A DNA stretch of 64,000 nt from Sphingobacterium sp. SRCM116780 (GTDB lineage Bacteria; Bacteroidota; Bacteroidia; Sphingobacteriales; Sphingobacteriaceae). The stretch's first letter is position 1, and every line of letters begins with the position of its first letter. The stretch lies in NCBI RefSeq assembly GCF_021442025.1, contig NZ_CP090446.1, positions 1,054,001 to 1,118,000 of the forward strand, in the 5' to 3' direction. This document shows positions 24,443-33,947 of the stretch, piece by piece. Made by a program: the position numbers and the translations under genes. The notes under the pieces are model-generated. The model was not told the origin of the DNA and searched no databases. It saw nothing but the letters and a program-made list of their open reading frames with translations.

Positions 24443-26473
24443 TTATTTCAATAGACCCGCTCGTTTTAATAACGCTTCTGGTTTTGGTTCTTGACCTCTG
24501 AATCTTTTGTATAGCGTCATTGGATGTTCTGTACCTCCTTTGGAGAGTACGGTATCTTTAAATTTGGTGGCTATCTCTTTATTGAAGATTCCATTTTGTT
24601 TAAAATAATCAAAAGCATCTGCATCCAGCACTTCTGCCCATTTATAGCTGTAGTAACCCGATGAATAGCCACCATTGAAAATATGAGAGAAAGATGGACT
24701 CATCGCATTTTCCGCAATATCTGGATAGAGTTGCGTCGATGCAAATTGTTCATTTTCAAATTGTTTTAACTTTTGGATGCCTGTCGGATCTTGACCATGC
24801 CAGCCCATATCCAATAAACCAAAACTTACCTGACGTAGAGTAGCCATTCCTTCCAGGAAGGAAGCACTTTCACGTATTTTCTCCACCAATTCCATCGGTA
24901 TCGATTCGCCAGTTTCATAATGTTTGGCGAATAAAGCCAATGCTTCTTGTTCGTAGCACCAGTTCTCCATGACCTGACTTGGTAATTCAACAAAATCCCA
25001 AAAGACCGAAGTTCCAGAAAGGGTAGGATAAACCGTATCCGCAAGCATACCGTGTAAGGCGTGACCAAATTCATGAAATAAGGTAGTCACTTCATTGAAG
25101 GTCAAAAGCGATGGTTTGGTCGCGGTAGCAGGAGTGAAGTTGCACACGATCGAAACATGCGGGCGTTCATCTTGTCCATCTTTTTGGTATTGTGATTTGA
25201 ATGAGGTCATCCAGGCGCCATTGCGTTTACCTTTTCTAGGGAAAAAATCAGCATAAAATACGGCAACAAGTTTCCCTGCTTCATCGGTCACTTCAAATGT
25301 TTGTACATCGGGATGGTACTTGTCGATATCTTGTACCTCTTTGAAATGAAGACCAAATAATCGACCTGCGACTTCAAAGGCGCCGTTTAATACATGTTCT
25401 AATTTGAAATAAGGTTTCAGTTGTTCGTCATCCAGTTGAAATTTCTTTTGTTTCAGTTTCTCCGAATAATAAGCACCATCCCATTTTTCTAATGTCGTAA
25501 TACCATCTGTTTCTTGCGCAAATGCAGTCAATTCCTGAAACTCATCTTGTGCAGCAGGTTTTGCTTTGATCAACAGGTCAGTTAAAAACTCACTTACTTG
25601 AGTTGGATTCTGAGCCATACGCTCTTCCAACACAAAATGTGCATGCGTTTCATAACCTAAAAGTTGTGCGCGCTCGAAACGGAGTTTCGTAATTTTTAAT
25701 ACAATGGCTTCATTGTTATTTTCATTATCTTGATATCCTTTTTTGCCTGCTGCAATGGTGATTGTTTTACGTAATTCACGATTATCTGCATAAGTGACAA
25801 ATGGGATATAACTTGGATAATCTAAGGTGAAGATCCAACCTGTTTTATCTTGAGATGCTGCTAATCCTGCCGCTGCTTCGATGACCCCATCAGGTAAACC
25901 AGACAGGTCTGCTTCGTTGGTTAGATGAAGTTCGTATGCGTTGGTATCGGCTAATACATGTTCGCCATATTTCAACTTCAAGAGTGAAAGTTCTGCATCA
26001 ATCGCACGCAGTTGCTCTTTCTTATCGTCTGCTAATAAGGCGCCATTACGAACAAAATCTTTGTAGTTTTTTGTTAATAAAGTAGTTTGCTCTACCGTAA
26101 GATCCAATTGATCTTTTTGATCATATACATCCTTTACCCGTGTGAAAAGATCAAAGTTGAGGGTAATATCATTCCCCAATGCGGAAAGTTTTGGTGCAAC
26201 ATCTTGTGCTATTTTTTCCAATTCATCGTTCGTTTCCGCAGAATGTAAATTGAAAAAGATCGTCGAAAGACGATCCAATGTCATGCCCGAAAAAGAAAGC
26301 GCAGCAATGGTATTCTCGAAAGTCGCGGCTTCGGTATTCGTGGCAATGGCATCAATTTCTGCTCGTGTACGGGCGATAGCTTCGTCAAATGCAGGGATAT
26401 AATCTTCGTTTTTTATCTTAGAAAATGGTGCGGTATTGTGAACCGTCTCAAAATGTTGTGTTAAAATACTCAT
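24443..26473 (-). CDS. dcp: M3 family peptidyl-dipeptidase (Dcp-like)
   Basis: A 676-residue oligopeptidase. The zinc motif HEFGH is at 467-471 (TLFHEFGHALHGML), with the third ligand Glu expected in the following WDFVELPSQVMENW helix. The C-terminal HIFNGGYSSGYYSYKWAEVLDADAF segment is typical of Dcp/oligopeptidase A. Length fits Dcp (about 680). There is no signal peptide, so it is cytoplasmic and should cut dipeptides or short peptides in peptide recycling. The gene end is duplicated as a remnant at 23379. Confidence 0.92.
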   Translation of the reverse strand: MSILTQHFETVHNTAPFSKIKNEDYIPAFDEAIARTRAEIDAIATNTEAATFENTIAALSFSGMTLDRLSTIFFNLHSAETNDELEKIAQDVAPKLSALGNDITLNFDLFTRVKDVYDQKDQLDLTVEQTTLLTKNYKDFVRNGALLADDKKEQLRAIDAELSLLKLKYGEHVLADTNAYELHLTNEADLSGLPDGVIEAAAGLAASQDKTGWIFTLDYPSYIPFVTYADNRELRKTITIAAGKKGYQDNENNNEAIVLKITKLRFERAQLLGYETHAHFVLEERMAQNPTQVSEFLTDLLIKAKPAAQDEFQELTAFAQETDGITTLEKWDGAYYSEKLKQKKFQLDDEQLKPYFKLEHVLNGAFEVAGRLFGLHFKEVQDIDKYHPDVQTFEVTDEAGKLVAVFYADFFPRKGKRNGAWMTSFKSQYQKDGQDERPHVSIVCNFTPATATKPSLLTFNEVTTLFHEFGHALHGMLADTVYPTLSGTSVFWDFVELPSQVMENWCYEQEALALFAKHYETGESIPMELVEKIRESASFLEGMATLRQVSFGLLDMGWHGQDPTGIQKLKQFENEQFASTQLYPDIAENAMSPSFSHIFNGGYSSGYYSYKWAEVLDADAFDYFKQNGIFNKEIATKFKDTVLSKGGTEHPMTLYKRFRGQEPKPEALLKRAGLLK

Positions 26474-26586
26474 GAAGTAAATTTAATAGAATAATCTGAA
26501 TCACTATAGAAAAATGAAAATTACGACAGCAAAATGATATTCAATAGATCGGATGATAAATAATAGTGGGATGAAAGAATCGTGGA

Positions 26587-27477
26587 TTAAGGATTATATT
26601 GATGTTTAGGTTCAAAGTAGTTCCATAATAAATGAGATATTTTTCGGGTGAGTTCTTCCGCTTCATTGGTTTTTGTCCAACTTTGATCTTGAATATGATT
26701 GGTCAATACACAGAAAACATAATCAGCGCTTGGCGCATTGACAAGGACCACTTCTCCGCGAGCATCATCAACAGAACCTGTTTTGGATGCTGTTTTAATT
26801 GTAGCTGGTATTTGCGAAAGGGAGCGTTCATTGTAAAACATATTGCCCAAATAGCGGTACATTTTCTCGGATGCTTTCGGACTCACGACCTTGCCTTTAT
26901 AAATCAATGCTACTAAAGTCGCCATTTCTTTCGGTGTCGTTTGTCCCCAACCATACTTTTCCCAAATCTCTTTGCGACCTTCTGTACGGGAATTAACTTT
27001 CGTATTGACTAATCCCAGTTGATCCATCAGTTCGTTAATCACGACGCCTCCTCCAGCGAGTTGCTGATTCCAAATAGACGTCACATTGTCACTATAGCTG
27101 ATCATTAATCCGATCATCGTGGCTAAGTCTGTTTCCGTGCTGTCTTTAAAAAATTGCATCAGCCCCGAACCTCCATATTGTTGCGAGGATCGGTAGATAA
27201 ATTTTTGATCCAATTGTAAGGCTCCTTTTTCTATTTTATCAAAAACAGCAGCAAGAATGGGTACTTTGATGATACTTGCCGTAGGAAAAACAGAGTCAGC
27301 GTGAATAAGGACTTCTTTTTGTGTTTTTAGATTTTTGACATAAATGCCTATATCGCCATGAAAGTTCTGAATCAGGGTTTTTAATTTGTTCTCTAATTTT
27401 TTATCAACTTTTTGCGCGTATATCGGACTGGAAAATAGGAGAATCCCTAACAATAGAAATAAAAATTTTGTTCTCAT
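26587..27477 (-). CDS. Class A beta-lactamase-like serine hydrolase
   Basis: A 296-residue protein with a signal peptide (MRTKFLFLLLGILLFSSPIYAQ). The three penicillin-interacting motifs are present: SxxK as S67-IIK (TASIIKVPI), SDN at 129-131 and KTG at 232-234 (SKTGSVDDARGE). The ExxLN omega-loop motif of class A beta-lactamases is not obvious; the region reads RTEGRKEIW. So it may be a beta-lactamase or a related periplasmic hydrolase. The frame is open from 27519, but ATG 27477 starts the signal peptide. It is divergent from the next gene. Confidence 0.8.
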   Translation of the reverse strand: MRTKFLFLLLGILLFSSPIYAQKVDKKLENKLKTLIQNFHGDIGIYVKNLKTQKEVLIHADSVFPTASIIKVPILAAVFDKIEKGALQLDQKFIYRSSQQYGGSGLMQFFKDSTETDLATMIGLMISYSDNVTSIWNQQLAGGGVVINELMDQLGLVNTKVNSRTEGRKEIWEKYGWGQTTPKEMATLVALIYKGKVVSPKASEKMYRYLGNMFYNERSLSQIPATIKTASKTGSVDDARGEVVLVNAPSADYVFCVLTNHIQDQSWTKTNEAEELTRKISHLLWNYFEPKHQYNP

Positions 27478-27545
27478 TAGATATAAATTGTATCTTATAA
27501 AAGTAAACATATTTAACATTTAACGAAAATTAAAAGGAGAAGACT

Positions 27546-28085
27546 ATGAATCTTTTTATGTTGATGTTGGGTTGTAAGCCCTTAGGTAGGCATATCGAAC
27601 AACATGATATTTATTTTGGAATCGCGGAAAACTTGAAGGGCTTAGTTCCTTCCATTCAAAACTACTGGAAAGAGGCTGCTGGGAAAATCCATGTGGATGC
27701 CTTTCGACCGGTTACGCAAGTAGGGGATTATCAAATTGCTGTTTCCAAAGAAAAAGTAGATAACCAGCAACTCAAGTTGTATTTTGTCAATCTGGGTGGT
27801 TATAAACCCAATGACTTGGAAGAGTATCATTATAAGGAGTTGGTGGTTGCACGGGAATTGGAGGAAGCGAAGCTATTGGCGAAAGAAACCGTTTTCTTTA
27901 AAAATCATTTGTCGCCGCATATTGACGATAAGTATGGTATCGATGTAGACGATATTTATGAAATCGAAGAACTTTTACCGGAAGAGTTCAACAAGCAATT
28001 TTATATTCAGATCGAAAAGCGAGTTGGAGATGCATCGTTAGCGGATCCGATCACAAATGGCTATTATCCATTAGAAATTTTATAA
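27546..28085 (+). CDS. DUF1543 domain protein
   Basis: A 179-residue protein that begins MNLFMLMLGCKPLGRHIEQHD, the signature of DUF1543: LMLGxxPxGRxIEQHDxxFGI. Family proteins are uncharacterised; the duplicated half pattern (FFVNLGGYKP-like YFVNLGGYKPNDLEEYH) matches. A good Shine-Dalgarno AAAGGAG lies 7 bases before ATG 27546, unusual for this organism group. No operon link to the following amidohydrolase is sure; the gap is 55 bases. Confidence 0.85.
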   Translation: MNLFMLMLGCKPLGRHIEQHDIYFGIAENLKGLVPSIQNYWKEAAGKIHVDAFRPVTQVGDYQIAVSKEKVDNQQLKLYFVNLGGYKPNDLEEYHYKELVVARELEEAKLLAKETVFFKNHLSPHIDDKYGIDVDDIYEIEELLPEEFNKQFYIQIEKRVGDASLADPITNGYYPLEIL

Positions 28086-28140
28086 CAAAAATTGGAATAA
28101 ATCGCACAAGTGTTGTTATAAAATATACCCTTTTTTTGTT

Positions 28141-29508
28141 ATGTTTAGCTATACCTTTGACAGCAAAAGAAGAGACGTGAATAATTTGAGTAATTTGTCC
28201 CGTAAAGAATTTATTAAGAACACTGTTATCACGGTTGCTGGCCTATCTTTACCGATAGGCACAGTAACGGCAGGCCCATCATATGCCAAATCAACGGATG
28301 TTGTAAGCCATCAGCTGAAGTTTAAGAATGTGCGTTTGGAAACAGGTTTTGTATATGATGAGTCGGAAGTCATCGCAACAAAGACAGACTTGTTCTATAT
28401 GGAAATTGAAAATGGGAAAATCAGTAAGATCACAGCTAATCAACCGAATGCAGATGCTATAGACAAGAAAGGTTTATTGCTATTGCCTTCTTTTAAAGAT
28501 ATGCACATCCATTTGGATAAAACTTTTTATGGCGATAAATGGCAGGCTGTTCGTAGAGGAAAAGGAGGAGTGAAGGGAATGATCGCTTTAGAACAACAAA
28601 TACTACCGGATTTACTGAAGAACTCTATCTTTAAGGCGGAGAAACTGATTGAATTATTACAGTCAAAAGGTACTGGATTTGCCCGTAGTCATGTTAATAT
28701 TGAACCGACTTCTAAATTGGATTCCTTAAAAAATCTGCAGCAAGCACTTGAAAATAAACATAAAAGCTTCAGCGCGGAATTAGTTGCCTTTCCACAGCAT
28801 GGCGTTTACTACACAGACAGTGCTCCTTATTTGAAAGAGGCTGCTCAAATGGATATTGATTTTATTGGAGGGCTCGATCCTTATACTATTGATGGACAGA
28901 TCGAAAAAACAATGGATTTTACTGTTCAACTGGCATTAGATCATGCAAAGGGGATTGATATTCACTTGCACGAGTCTGGAGAGTCGGGCCTAAAAACCGT
29001 AGAATATCTAATTGAAAAGGTGAATGAAAATCCGATTTTGAAAGGTAAAACTTATTTAAGCCATTGTTTTGTATTGGGGAAATTGGATCAGACTAAACAG
29101 GAGGAGGTCGCGGAAAGGCTAGGAGCTGCACAGATTGGAGTTGTCTCCACCATTCCATTTGGAGGCTTAATTATGCCCATCCCTATGTTGTATAAACATA
29201 ACGTAACAGTACTAACGGGTAACGATAGCATTGTGGATCCTTGGAATACATTTGGAACAGGGAGTGTGTTACAAAAGGCTAATTTAATGGCACAATTGTA
29301 TGGTTACACGTCTGAACTTTTACTTTCGAGAAGTTTAAAACTGGCAACAGGGGGTATCCTTCCTTTGGATGATAAAGGAAAACAACAATGGCCAAACATT
29401 GGAGATCAAGCGGATCTTGTATTTGTTCAAGCAAGTTGTTCCGCCGAAGCAGTTTCAAGAATTTCTAGTGTTGAATCTTTAATCCATGCAGGTGAGTTGG
29501 TTTTTTAA
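28141..29508 (+). CDS. Exported amidohydrolase, cytosine deaminase-like
   Basis: A 455-residue metal-dependent hydrolase. The N terminus (LSRKEFIKNTVITVAGLSLPIG) is Tat-like with RK in place of RR, so the export route is unsure. Metal motifs: MHIHLDKT (HxH), IDIHLHES, YLSHCF and the late Asp in TGNDSIVDPWNTFG. These match the CodA-like/AtzC branch of the amidohydrolases, which deaminate or hydrolyse N-heterocycles. A close paralogue without the leader lies at 30553, with an AraC regulator between them. The natural substrate cannot be read from sequence. Confidence 0.8.
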   Translation: MFSYTFDSKRRDVNNLSNLSRKEFIKNTVITVAGLSLPIGTVTAGPSYAKSTDVVSHQLKFKNVRLETGFVYDESEVIATKTDLFYMEIENGKISKITANQPNADAIDKKGLLLLPSFKDMHIHLDKTFYGDKWQAVRRGKGGVKGMIALEQQILPDLLKNSIFKAEKLIELLQSKGTGFARSHVNIEPTSKLDSLKNLQQALENKHKSFSAELVAFPQHGVYYTDSAPYLKEAAQMDIDFIGGLDPYTIDGQIEKTMDFTVQLALDHAKGIDIHLHESGESGLKTVEYLIEKVNENPILKGKTYLSHCFVLGKLDQTKQEEVAERLGAAQIGVVSTIPFGGLIMPIPMLYKHNVTVLTGNDSIVDPWNTFGTGSVLQKANLMAQLYGYTSELLLSRSLKLATGGILPLDDKGKQQWPNIGDQADLVFVQASCSAEAVSRISSVESLIHAGELVF

Positions 29509-29622
29509 TTTTTCGATCGTGTCTTCCCCTTATGATCTGATTTTTTTGTTTTTTAAAAAAATAATTAACTGTGAAAAGTTCCCTTCTTTTTTCGTAAATT
29601 TAATTATTAAATTTTAGGAGAA

Positions 29623-30474
29623 ATGTATGACGCACGTGATTACTTTCCCGTTATAAATATTCAGGAGTTTATTAAAGAGCCATCTGGGACTAGCGGTTTG
29701 TTATTTAACAAACTACTTGGAGGGAGTTATTTTGCTGAACCCCATAAGCATGATTTCCTCATTATTATGTTATTTGATGGAGGGGAAGGCACACATACCA
29801 TTGATTTTAAAAAATACAGCATATCAACCCATCAGGTGCATATTCTTTTTCCTGGGCAGGTACATCAATGGAAACTTCAAGAACATACAGTCGGCTATCA
29901 ATTGATGTTTGGTCGGGAATGGTATGAAAGTTTTTTTCCAGACCTTCGTTTCTCTGCTTTATATTACCAGCAACACCCTGTTTTTGAAGTTTCGGGAGTA
30001 TTATTTAATGCTTTATTTTATGAATTTCAAGCGATCCAAGAGGAATTGAAAGAACAGCATGTTTTTTGGGAACTGATGCAAACGCGCTGTAGATTAATTG
30101 GCTTACTGTTACGTCAATATTTTGAGGATACATGGACAGATTTTGAAAAATATCATGAAAATCCGATTATTTCAAAATTTGTACAACTAATAGATCTTCA
30201 TTTTAAATCCAATCGCTCGGTTTCTTTTTATGCTGAAAAGCTACACATCTCGGCAAACTATCTGAATATTGTCTGTAAAAAAGGAATGAATACAGCTGCT
30301 TCCACGTTGATTCATGATCGTATTTTATTGGAATCGAAACGCTTACTCAAGATTTCAGAAATGAGTATAAAAAATATTGTTTACGATTTGGGGTTCTATG
30401 ATAATGCCAGCTTCTCTAAGTTTTTTAAAGCCCACACTGGGATGACACCTTCGCAATTTAGGGATCAAGGATAA
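29623..30474 (+). CDS. AraC family transcriptional regulator
   Basis: A 283-residue protein with an N-terminal cupin-like sensing domain (EPHKHDFLIIMLFDGGEGTH, STHQVHILFPGQVHQW) and a C-terminal pair of helix-turn-helix motifs (FYAEKLHISANYLNIVCKK; IKNIVYDLGFYDNASFSKFF, AHTGMTPSQFR). AGGAG lies 5-9 bases before ATG 29623. It is placed between two paralogous amidohydrolase genes and probably controls them in response to their substrate or product; this is inference. Confidence 0.9.
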   Translation: MYDARDYFPVINIQEFIKEPSGTSGLLFNKLLGGSYFAEPHKHDFLIIMLFDGGEGTHTIDFKKYSISTHQVHILFPGQVHQWKLQEHTVGYQLMFGREWYESFFPDLRFSALYYQQHPVFEVSGVLFNALFYEFQAIQEELKEQHVFWELMQTRCRLIGLLLRQYFEDTWTDFEKYHENPIISKFVQLIDLHFKSNRSVSFYAEKLHISANYLNIVCKKGMNTAASTLIHDRILLESKRLLKISEMSIKNIVYDLGFYDNASFSKFFKAHTGMTPSQFRDQG

Positions 30475-30552
30475 TTTTAACAACAGTTCGAATAATCTGT
30501 ACAAATCTGTTCATGCACTGATTTTTAAATTTGTTGCATTAACAATTGCCAT

Positions 30553-31791
30553 ATGACATCATCTGATCAATTACTCGCCCGAGAGCAGTATACCCTAAAG
30601 AATGTTCGTTTAGAAACAGGCTTTGAATATAAAAATGAAGAAGTTATTGCCACGCAGACAGCCTTATTTTGTATTGAAATAGCGCATGGAAAAATAAAAG
30701 CGATTAAAGCCAACAATCCAAAGGAAAAGGCTATCGATATGAAGGGAAAGCTCATGTTACCTGCCTTTAAGGATATGCATATTCATCTCGACAAAACGTT
30801 GTATGGCTTACCTTGGAAAGCATTGTCGACCAAGCGCAGAACGGTTACAGATATGATTGCCTATGAGCAAGAAATCATACCCAAACTTCTGAAGACTTCC
30901 ACTTCGCGTGCAGAACAACTGATCGAATTAGTACAAGGGTACGGAACAACATCTGCCAGAACGCATTTTAATATAGATCCCAGTTCTGGATTGAAGTCTT
31001 TTGAGAATCTGATAAAAGCCCTTGAAAATAAGAAAGACGCTTTCCAGGCAGAATTGGTGGCTTTTCCACAGCATGGTTTATTTTATACCGACACGATTCC
31101 GTTGATGCAAGAGATTGCAAAATTTGATCAAGTGAATTTTATAGGTGGCTTAGATCCCTTTAGCGTTGATGGCCATATCGAAAAAACCATCGATTTTACC
31201 GTTCAGCTCGCGTTGGATCACAACAAAGGAATTGATATTCATCTCCACGAAATAGGAACAACAGGTATGGAAACCATTCAGTATCTCGTTGACAAGGTTC
31301 TTGAAAATCCACAATTACAAGGGAAAACATGTATTAGCCATGCATTTGCACTGGCTTATCTACACGAAAAAGAAATGGAAGATATTGCCGAAAAATTGGC
31401 TTTCGCAAAAGTGAGTATAGCTTCTGCTGTTCCTTTCAAAGGAAAGGCAATGCCTATTCCAGCACTAAAAAAGCGTGGTGTCAAGGTATTGATCGGAAAT
31501 GATAATGTGCAGGACTACTGGAGTACCTTTGGTACGGGAAATATGTTGCAGAAAGCAAATCTCATCGCAGAATTGTATGGCTATGTCACAGAATTTCAAT
31601 TATCGAGAACACTGCAGTTTGCAACACAAGATACCGTGCCATTGAATGATGCAGGAGAACAACAATGGCCTCGCGTAGCAGATGATGCACATGTTGTTTT
31701 TGTCGATGCAAGTTGTTCTGCAGAAGCTGTTTCTAGGATGTCGAAAGTAACTGCTTTGGTACATAATGGGAATTTATATGAAAAAAATTAA
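30553..31791 (+). CDS. Cytosolic amidohydrolase, paralogue of 28141
   Basis: A 412-residue protein, alignable without gaps to most of the 28141 protein (shared KNVRLETGFEY, KDMHIHLDKT, AFPQHG, FIGGLDPF, ASCSAEAVSRMS). It has no signal or Tat-like leader. The ligand motifs are kept: MHIHLDKT, IDIHLHE, CISHAFAL, GNDNVQDYWSTFG. One difference stands out: the His-Cys pair SHCF of the paralogue is SHAF here. It likely acts on a related substrate inside the cell while the paralogue acts outside. Confidence 0.8.
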   Translation: MTSSDQLLAREQYTLKNVRLETGFEYKNEEVIATQTALFCIEIAHGKIKAIKANNPKEKAIDMKGKLMLPAFKDMHIHLDKTLYGLPWKALSTKRRTVTDMIAYEQEIIPKLLKTSTSRAEQLIELVQGYGTTSARTHFNIDPSSGLKSFENLIKALENKKDAFQAELVAFPQHGLFYTDTIPLMQEIAKFDQVNFIGGLDPFSVDGHIEKTIDFTVQLALDHNKGIDIHLHEIGTTGMETIQYLVDKVLENPQLQGKTCISHAFALAYLHEKEMEDIAEKLAFAKVSIASAVPFKGKAMPIPALKKRGVKVLIGNDNVQDYWSTFGTGNMLQKANLIAELYGYVTEFQLSRTLQFATQDTVPLNDAGEQQWPRVADDAHVVFVDASCSAEAVSRMSKVTALVHNGNLYEKN

Positions 31792-32019
31792 ATTTTCATA
31801 GAACGATAGCGCATTTGTTGAAGAATAATTGATTTCAAGGAAAAGTTCTTTTCTAGCCCATAGAAGCAGATAAATGCACGAATATTTTATTTACGGAATG
31901 GACAGATGATAAATTAAAAAATATTTAACATGCATTTGTTCTTTCTAAAATATAATTGACGTAATTTTGCAAATCCTAAAATCAATATGGATTGGTTGGA
32001 ATAAGGAGAAATACGCATT

Positions 32020-32463
32020 ATGAAAAGAATAACTGAATCCAAAAAGATTTTTGGTATCACAAAGAATGAAGATTTAGCAACGTTAAAAAAGATATATCGT
32101 GACTTGATCAAAGCTTGGCATCCGGATAAGTTTCAAGATGATGAGAAGAAAGCGGAAGCAGAATTGAAAAGTACGGAAATTATTGAAGCCTATCACTTTT
32201 TAGTGAGCATATCTCCGGAAACACACGAATCGAATAGCGAAGAGTATACCAATACAATTGCCAATTTCTTTATTGAAGATTTTGAATTTAAAGGTCAAAC
32301 GTTAAAAGTAACCTTCCAGGATAAAAGTACATATGAGTATTTTGGTGTTCCAAAAAATGTGTACATGAAGTTTATTAACGCTGATTCTCGTTCTAGATTT
32401 GGTAGAAGACAAATTTTTAATTCTTACACTTTCCGTAAGAGTACCAAAGGAATGGAAGTATAA
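32020..32463 (+). CDS. J-domain protein with C-terminal KTSC domain
   Basis: A 147-residue fusion. Residues 4-65 form a J domain (IFGITKNEDLATLKKIYRDL, WHPDKF with the HPD motif). Residues 85-145 form a KTSC domain (LKVTFQDKSTYEYFGVPKNV, SRFGRRQIFNSYTFRK). J domains recruit Hsp70 (DnaK). KTSC domains are predicted nucleic-acid-binding modules, so the protein could bring DnaK to an RNA-linked client. Its function is not established. It stands alone and ends in a strong terminator. Confidence 0.85.
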   Translation: MKRITESKKIFGITKNEDLATLKKIYRDLIKAWHPDKFQDDEKKAEAELKSTEIIEAYHFLVSISPETHESNSEEYTNTIANFFIEDFEFKGQTLKVTFQDKSTYEYFGVPKNVYMKFINADSRSRFGRRQIFNSYTFRKSTKGMEV

Positions 32464-32477
32464 GGGTTAATCTATCC

Positions 32478-32517
32478 ATAAAAAAGCCTTATTGTTTTTT
32501 ACAATAAGGCTTTTTTA
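32478..32517. terminator. Bidirectional terminator
   Basis: AAAAAAGCCTTATTGT / ACAATAAGGCTTTTTT with a TTTTT loop, between the converging J-domain gene and cystathionine beta-synthase-like gene. Confidence 0.9.
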
Positions 32518-32534
32518 TATCGTTAAGTTTTACA

Positions 32535-33899
32535 TTAAGCTTCTGATATGGCATTAATAATATCGTACTGTGTGATGATATTAATTTTACCGAAGTCATC
32601 TTCAACTAAGACAGCTTGTGTTTCTCTATTGATCAAAGCAGATATTTTATCAATGGAGGTATTGAGGTCAACAAAAGGGAAAGGCTTTGTCATCACTTCC
32701 TGAACCGATGAAGATCGGAGGGAAGGATTATCCAATAGCGCATTTAAAATATCAGATTCTGTTATTTTACCCACGACCATACCTTGTTGCGTGACAGGGA
32801 TCTGTGAAATATTAAGCGTTTTCATAAAATTGAACGCTTCAAATACACTTTGTTCCACATCTGCCGTTACAATCGCTTGCTCACCTCTTCGTTTTAAGAT
32901 ACTTTTTGCATTTAGTTTCTCATCTTCTAAGAAACCTCTTTCTCTCAACCAGTCTTCGTTATACATTTTACCCATATAACGGGAACCATGGTCATGGAAA
33001 ATAACAACGACAACATCATCTTCTTTTAAACGATCTTTTAATTGAATAAGTCCAGCTAAAGCCGAACCTGAAGAGTTTCCTGCAAATATGCCTTCTTTAC
33101 GAGCCAGTTCACGGGTCATTAAAGCAGCATCTTTATCGGTCACTTTTTCAAACAGATCGATTAAACTAAAATCAACATTTTCAGGAAGAAAATCTTCTCC
33201 GATACCTTCTGTTATATAGGGATAGATTTCATTTTTATCGAAAATACCTGTTTCCTTATATTTTTTGAAAACAGATCCATAGGTATCGATACCCCAAACT
33301 TTAATGTTCGGGTTTTGCTCTCTTAAATAACGGGCTGTACCCGAGATAGTACCTCCAGTACCTACACCAACGACCAGATGGGTTATTTTTCCTGCTGTCT
33401 GTTCCCAGATCTCAGGTCCTGTCTGTTCATAATGTGCCAGGGAATTTGCTGGGTTATCGTACTGGTTTGCTTTCCAACTATTCGGAACTTCTCGTTCCAA
33501 ACGACTGGAAACCGAATAATAGGAGCGTGGATCCTCTGGATCTACGTTTGTCGGACAAACGATTACTTCTGCACCAAAAGCGCGTAAGGCATCGACTTTT
33601 TCTTTTGATTGTTTATCTGTTGTGGTAAAAATACATTTATAACCTTTGACGACAGCAGCGATGGCTAATCCCATACCCGTATTGCCAGATGTTCCTTCAA
33701 TAATCGTTCCTCCTGGTTTCAACAAACCCGCTTTCTCTGCCTCTTCAATCATTTTCAGTGCCATTCTATCTTTGATAGAGTTACCAGGGTTCGTGGTCTC
33801 TATCTTCGCGAGTATGGTTCCTTTTAGGTCTTTGGTTATTCTGTTTAGTTTAACAAGAGGGGTGTTTCCTATTGTTTCTAAAATATTCGTATACCACAT
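32535..33899 (-). CDS. Cystathionine beta-synthase-like PLP enzyme with CBS pair
   Basis: A 454-residue protein. The PLP domain (1-310) has IGNTPLVKLNRI, the Schiff-base Lys in NPGNSIKDRMA, the cofactor loop EGTSGNTGMGLA and GTGGTISGTARYL. The C-terminal ~125 residues are two CBS domains (VFEAFNFMKTLNISQIPV; DLNTSIDKISALINR). This full-length layout (about 450) is that of cystathionine beta-synthase, which condenses serine and homocysteine; O-acetylserine sulfhydrylase activity is the main alternative. The CBS pair suggests nucleotide or SAM control. Confidence 0.88.
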   Translation of the reverse strand: MWYTNILETIGNTPLVKLNRITKDLKGTILAKIETTNPGNSIKDRMALKMIEEAEKAGLLKPGGTIIEGTSGNTGMGLAIAAVVKGYKCIFTTTDKQSKEKVDALRAFGAEVIVCPTNVDPEDPRSYYSVSSRLEREVPNSWKANQYDNPANSLAHYEQTGPEIWEQTAGKITHLVVGVGTGGTISGTARYLREQNPNIKVWGIDTYGSVFKKYKETGIFDKNEIYPYITEGIGEDFLPENVDFSLIDLFEKVTDKDAALMTRELARKEGIFAGNSSGSALAGLIQLKDRLKEDDVVVVIFHDHGSRYMGKMYNEDWLRERGFLEDEKLNAKSILKRRGEQAIVTADVEQSVFEAFNFMKTLNISQIPVTQQGMVVGKITESDILNALLDNPSLRSSSVQEVMTKPFPFVDLNTSIDKISALINRETQAVLVEDDFGKINIITQYDIINAISEA

Positions 33900-33947
33900 A
33901 AAATCTACTGTTTGTTTCTGTAAAAATAGCCAAAAAATAGCTGATTT

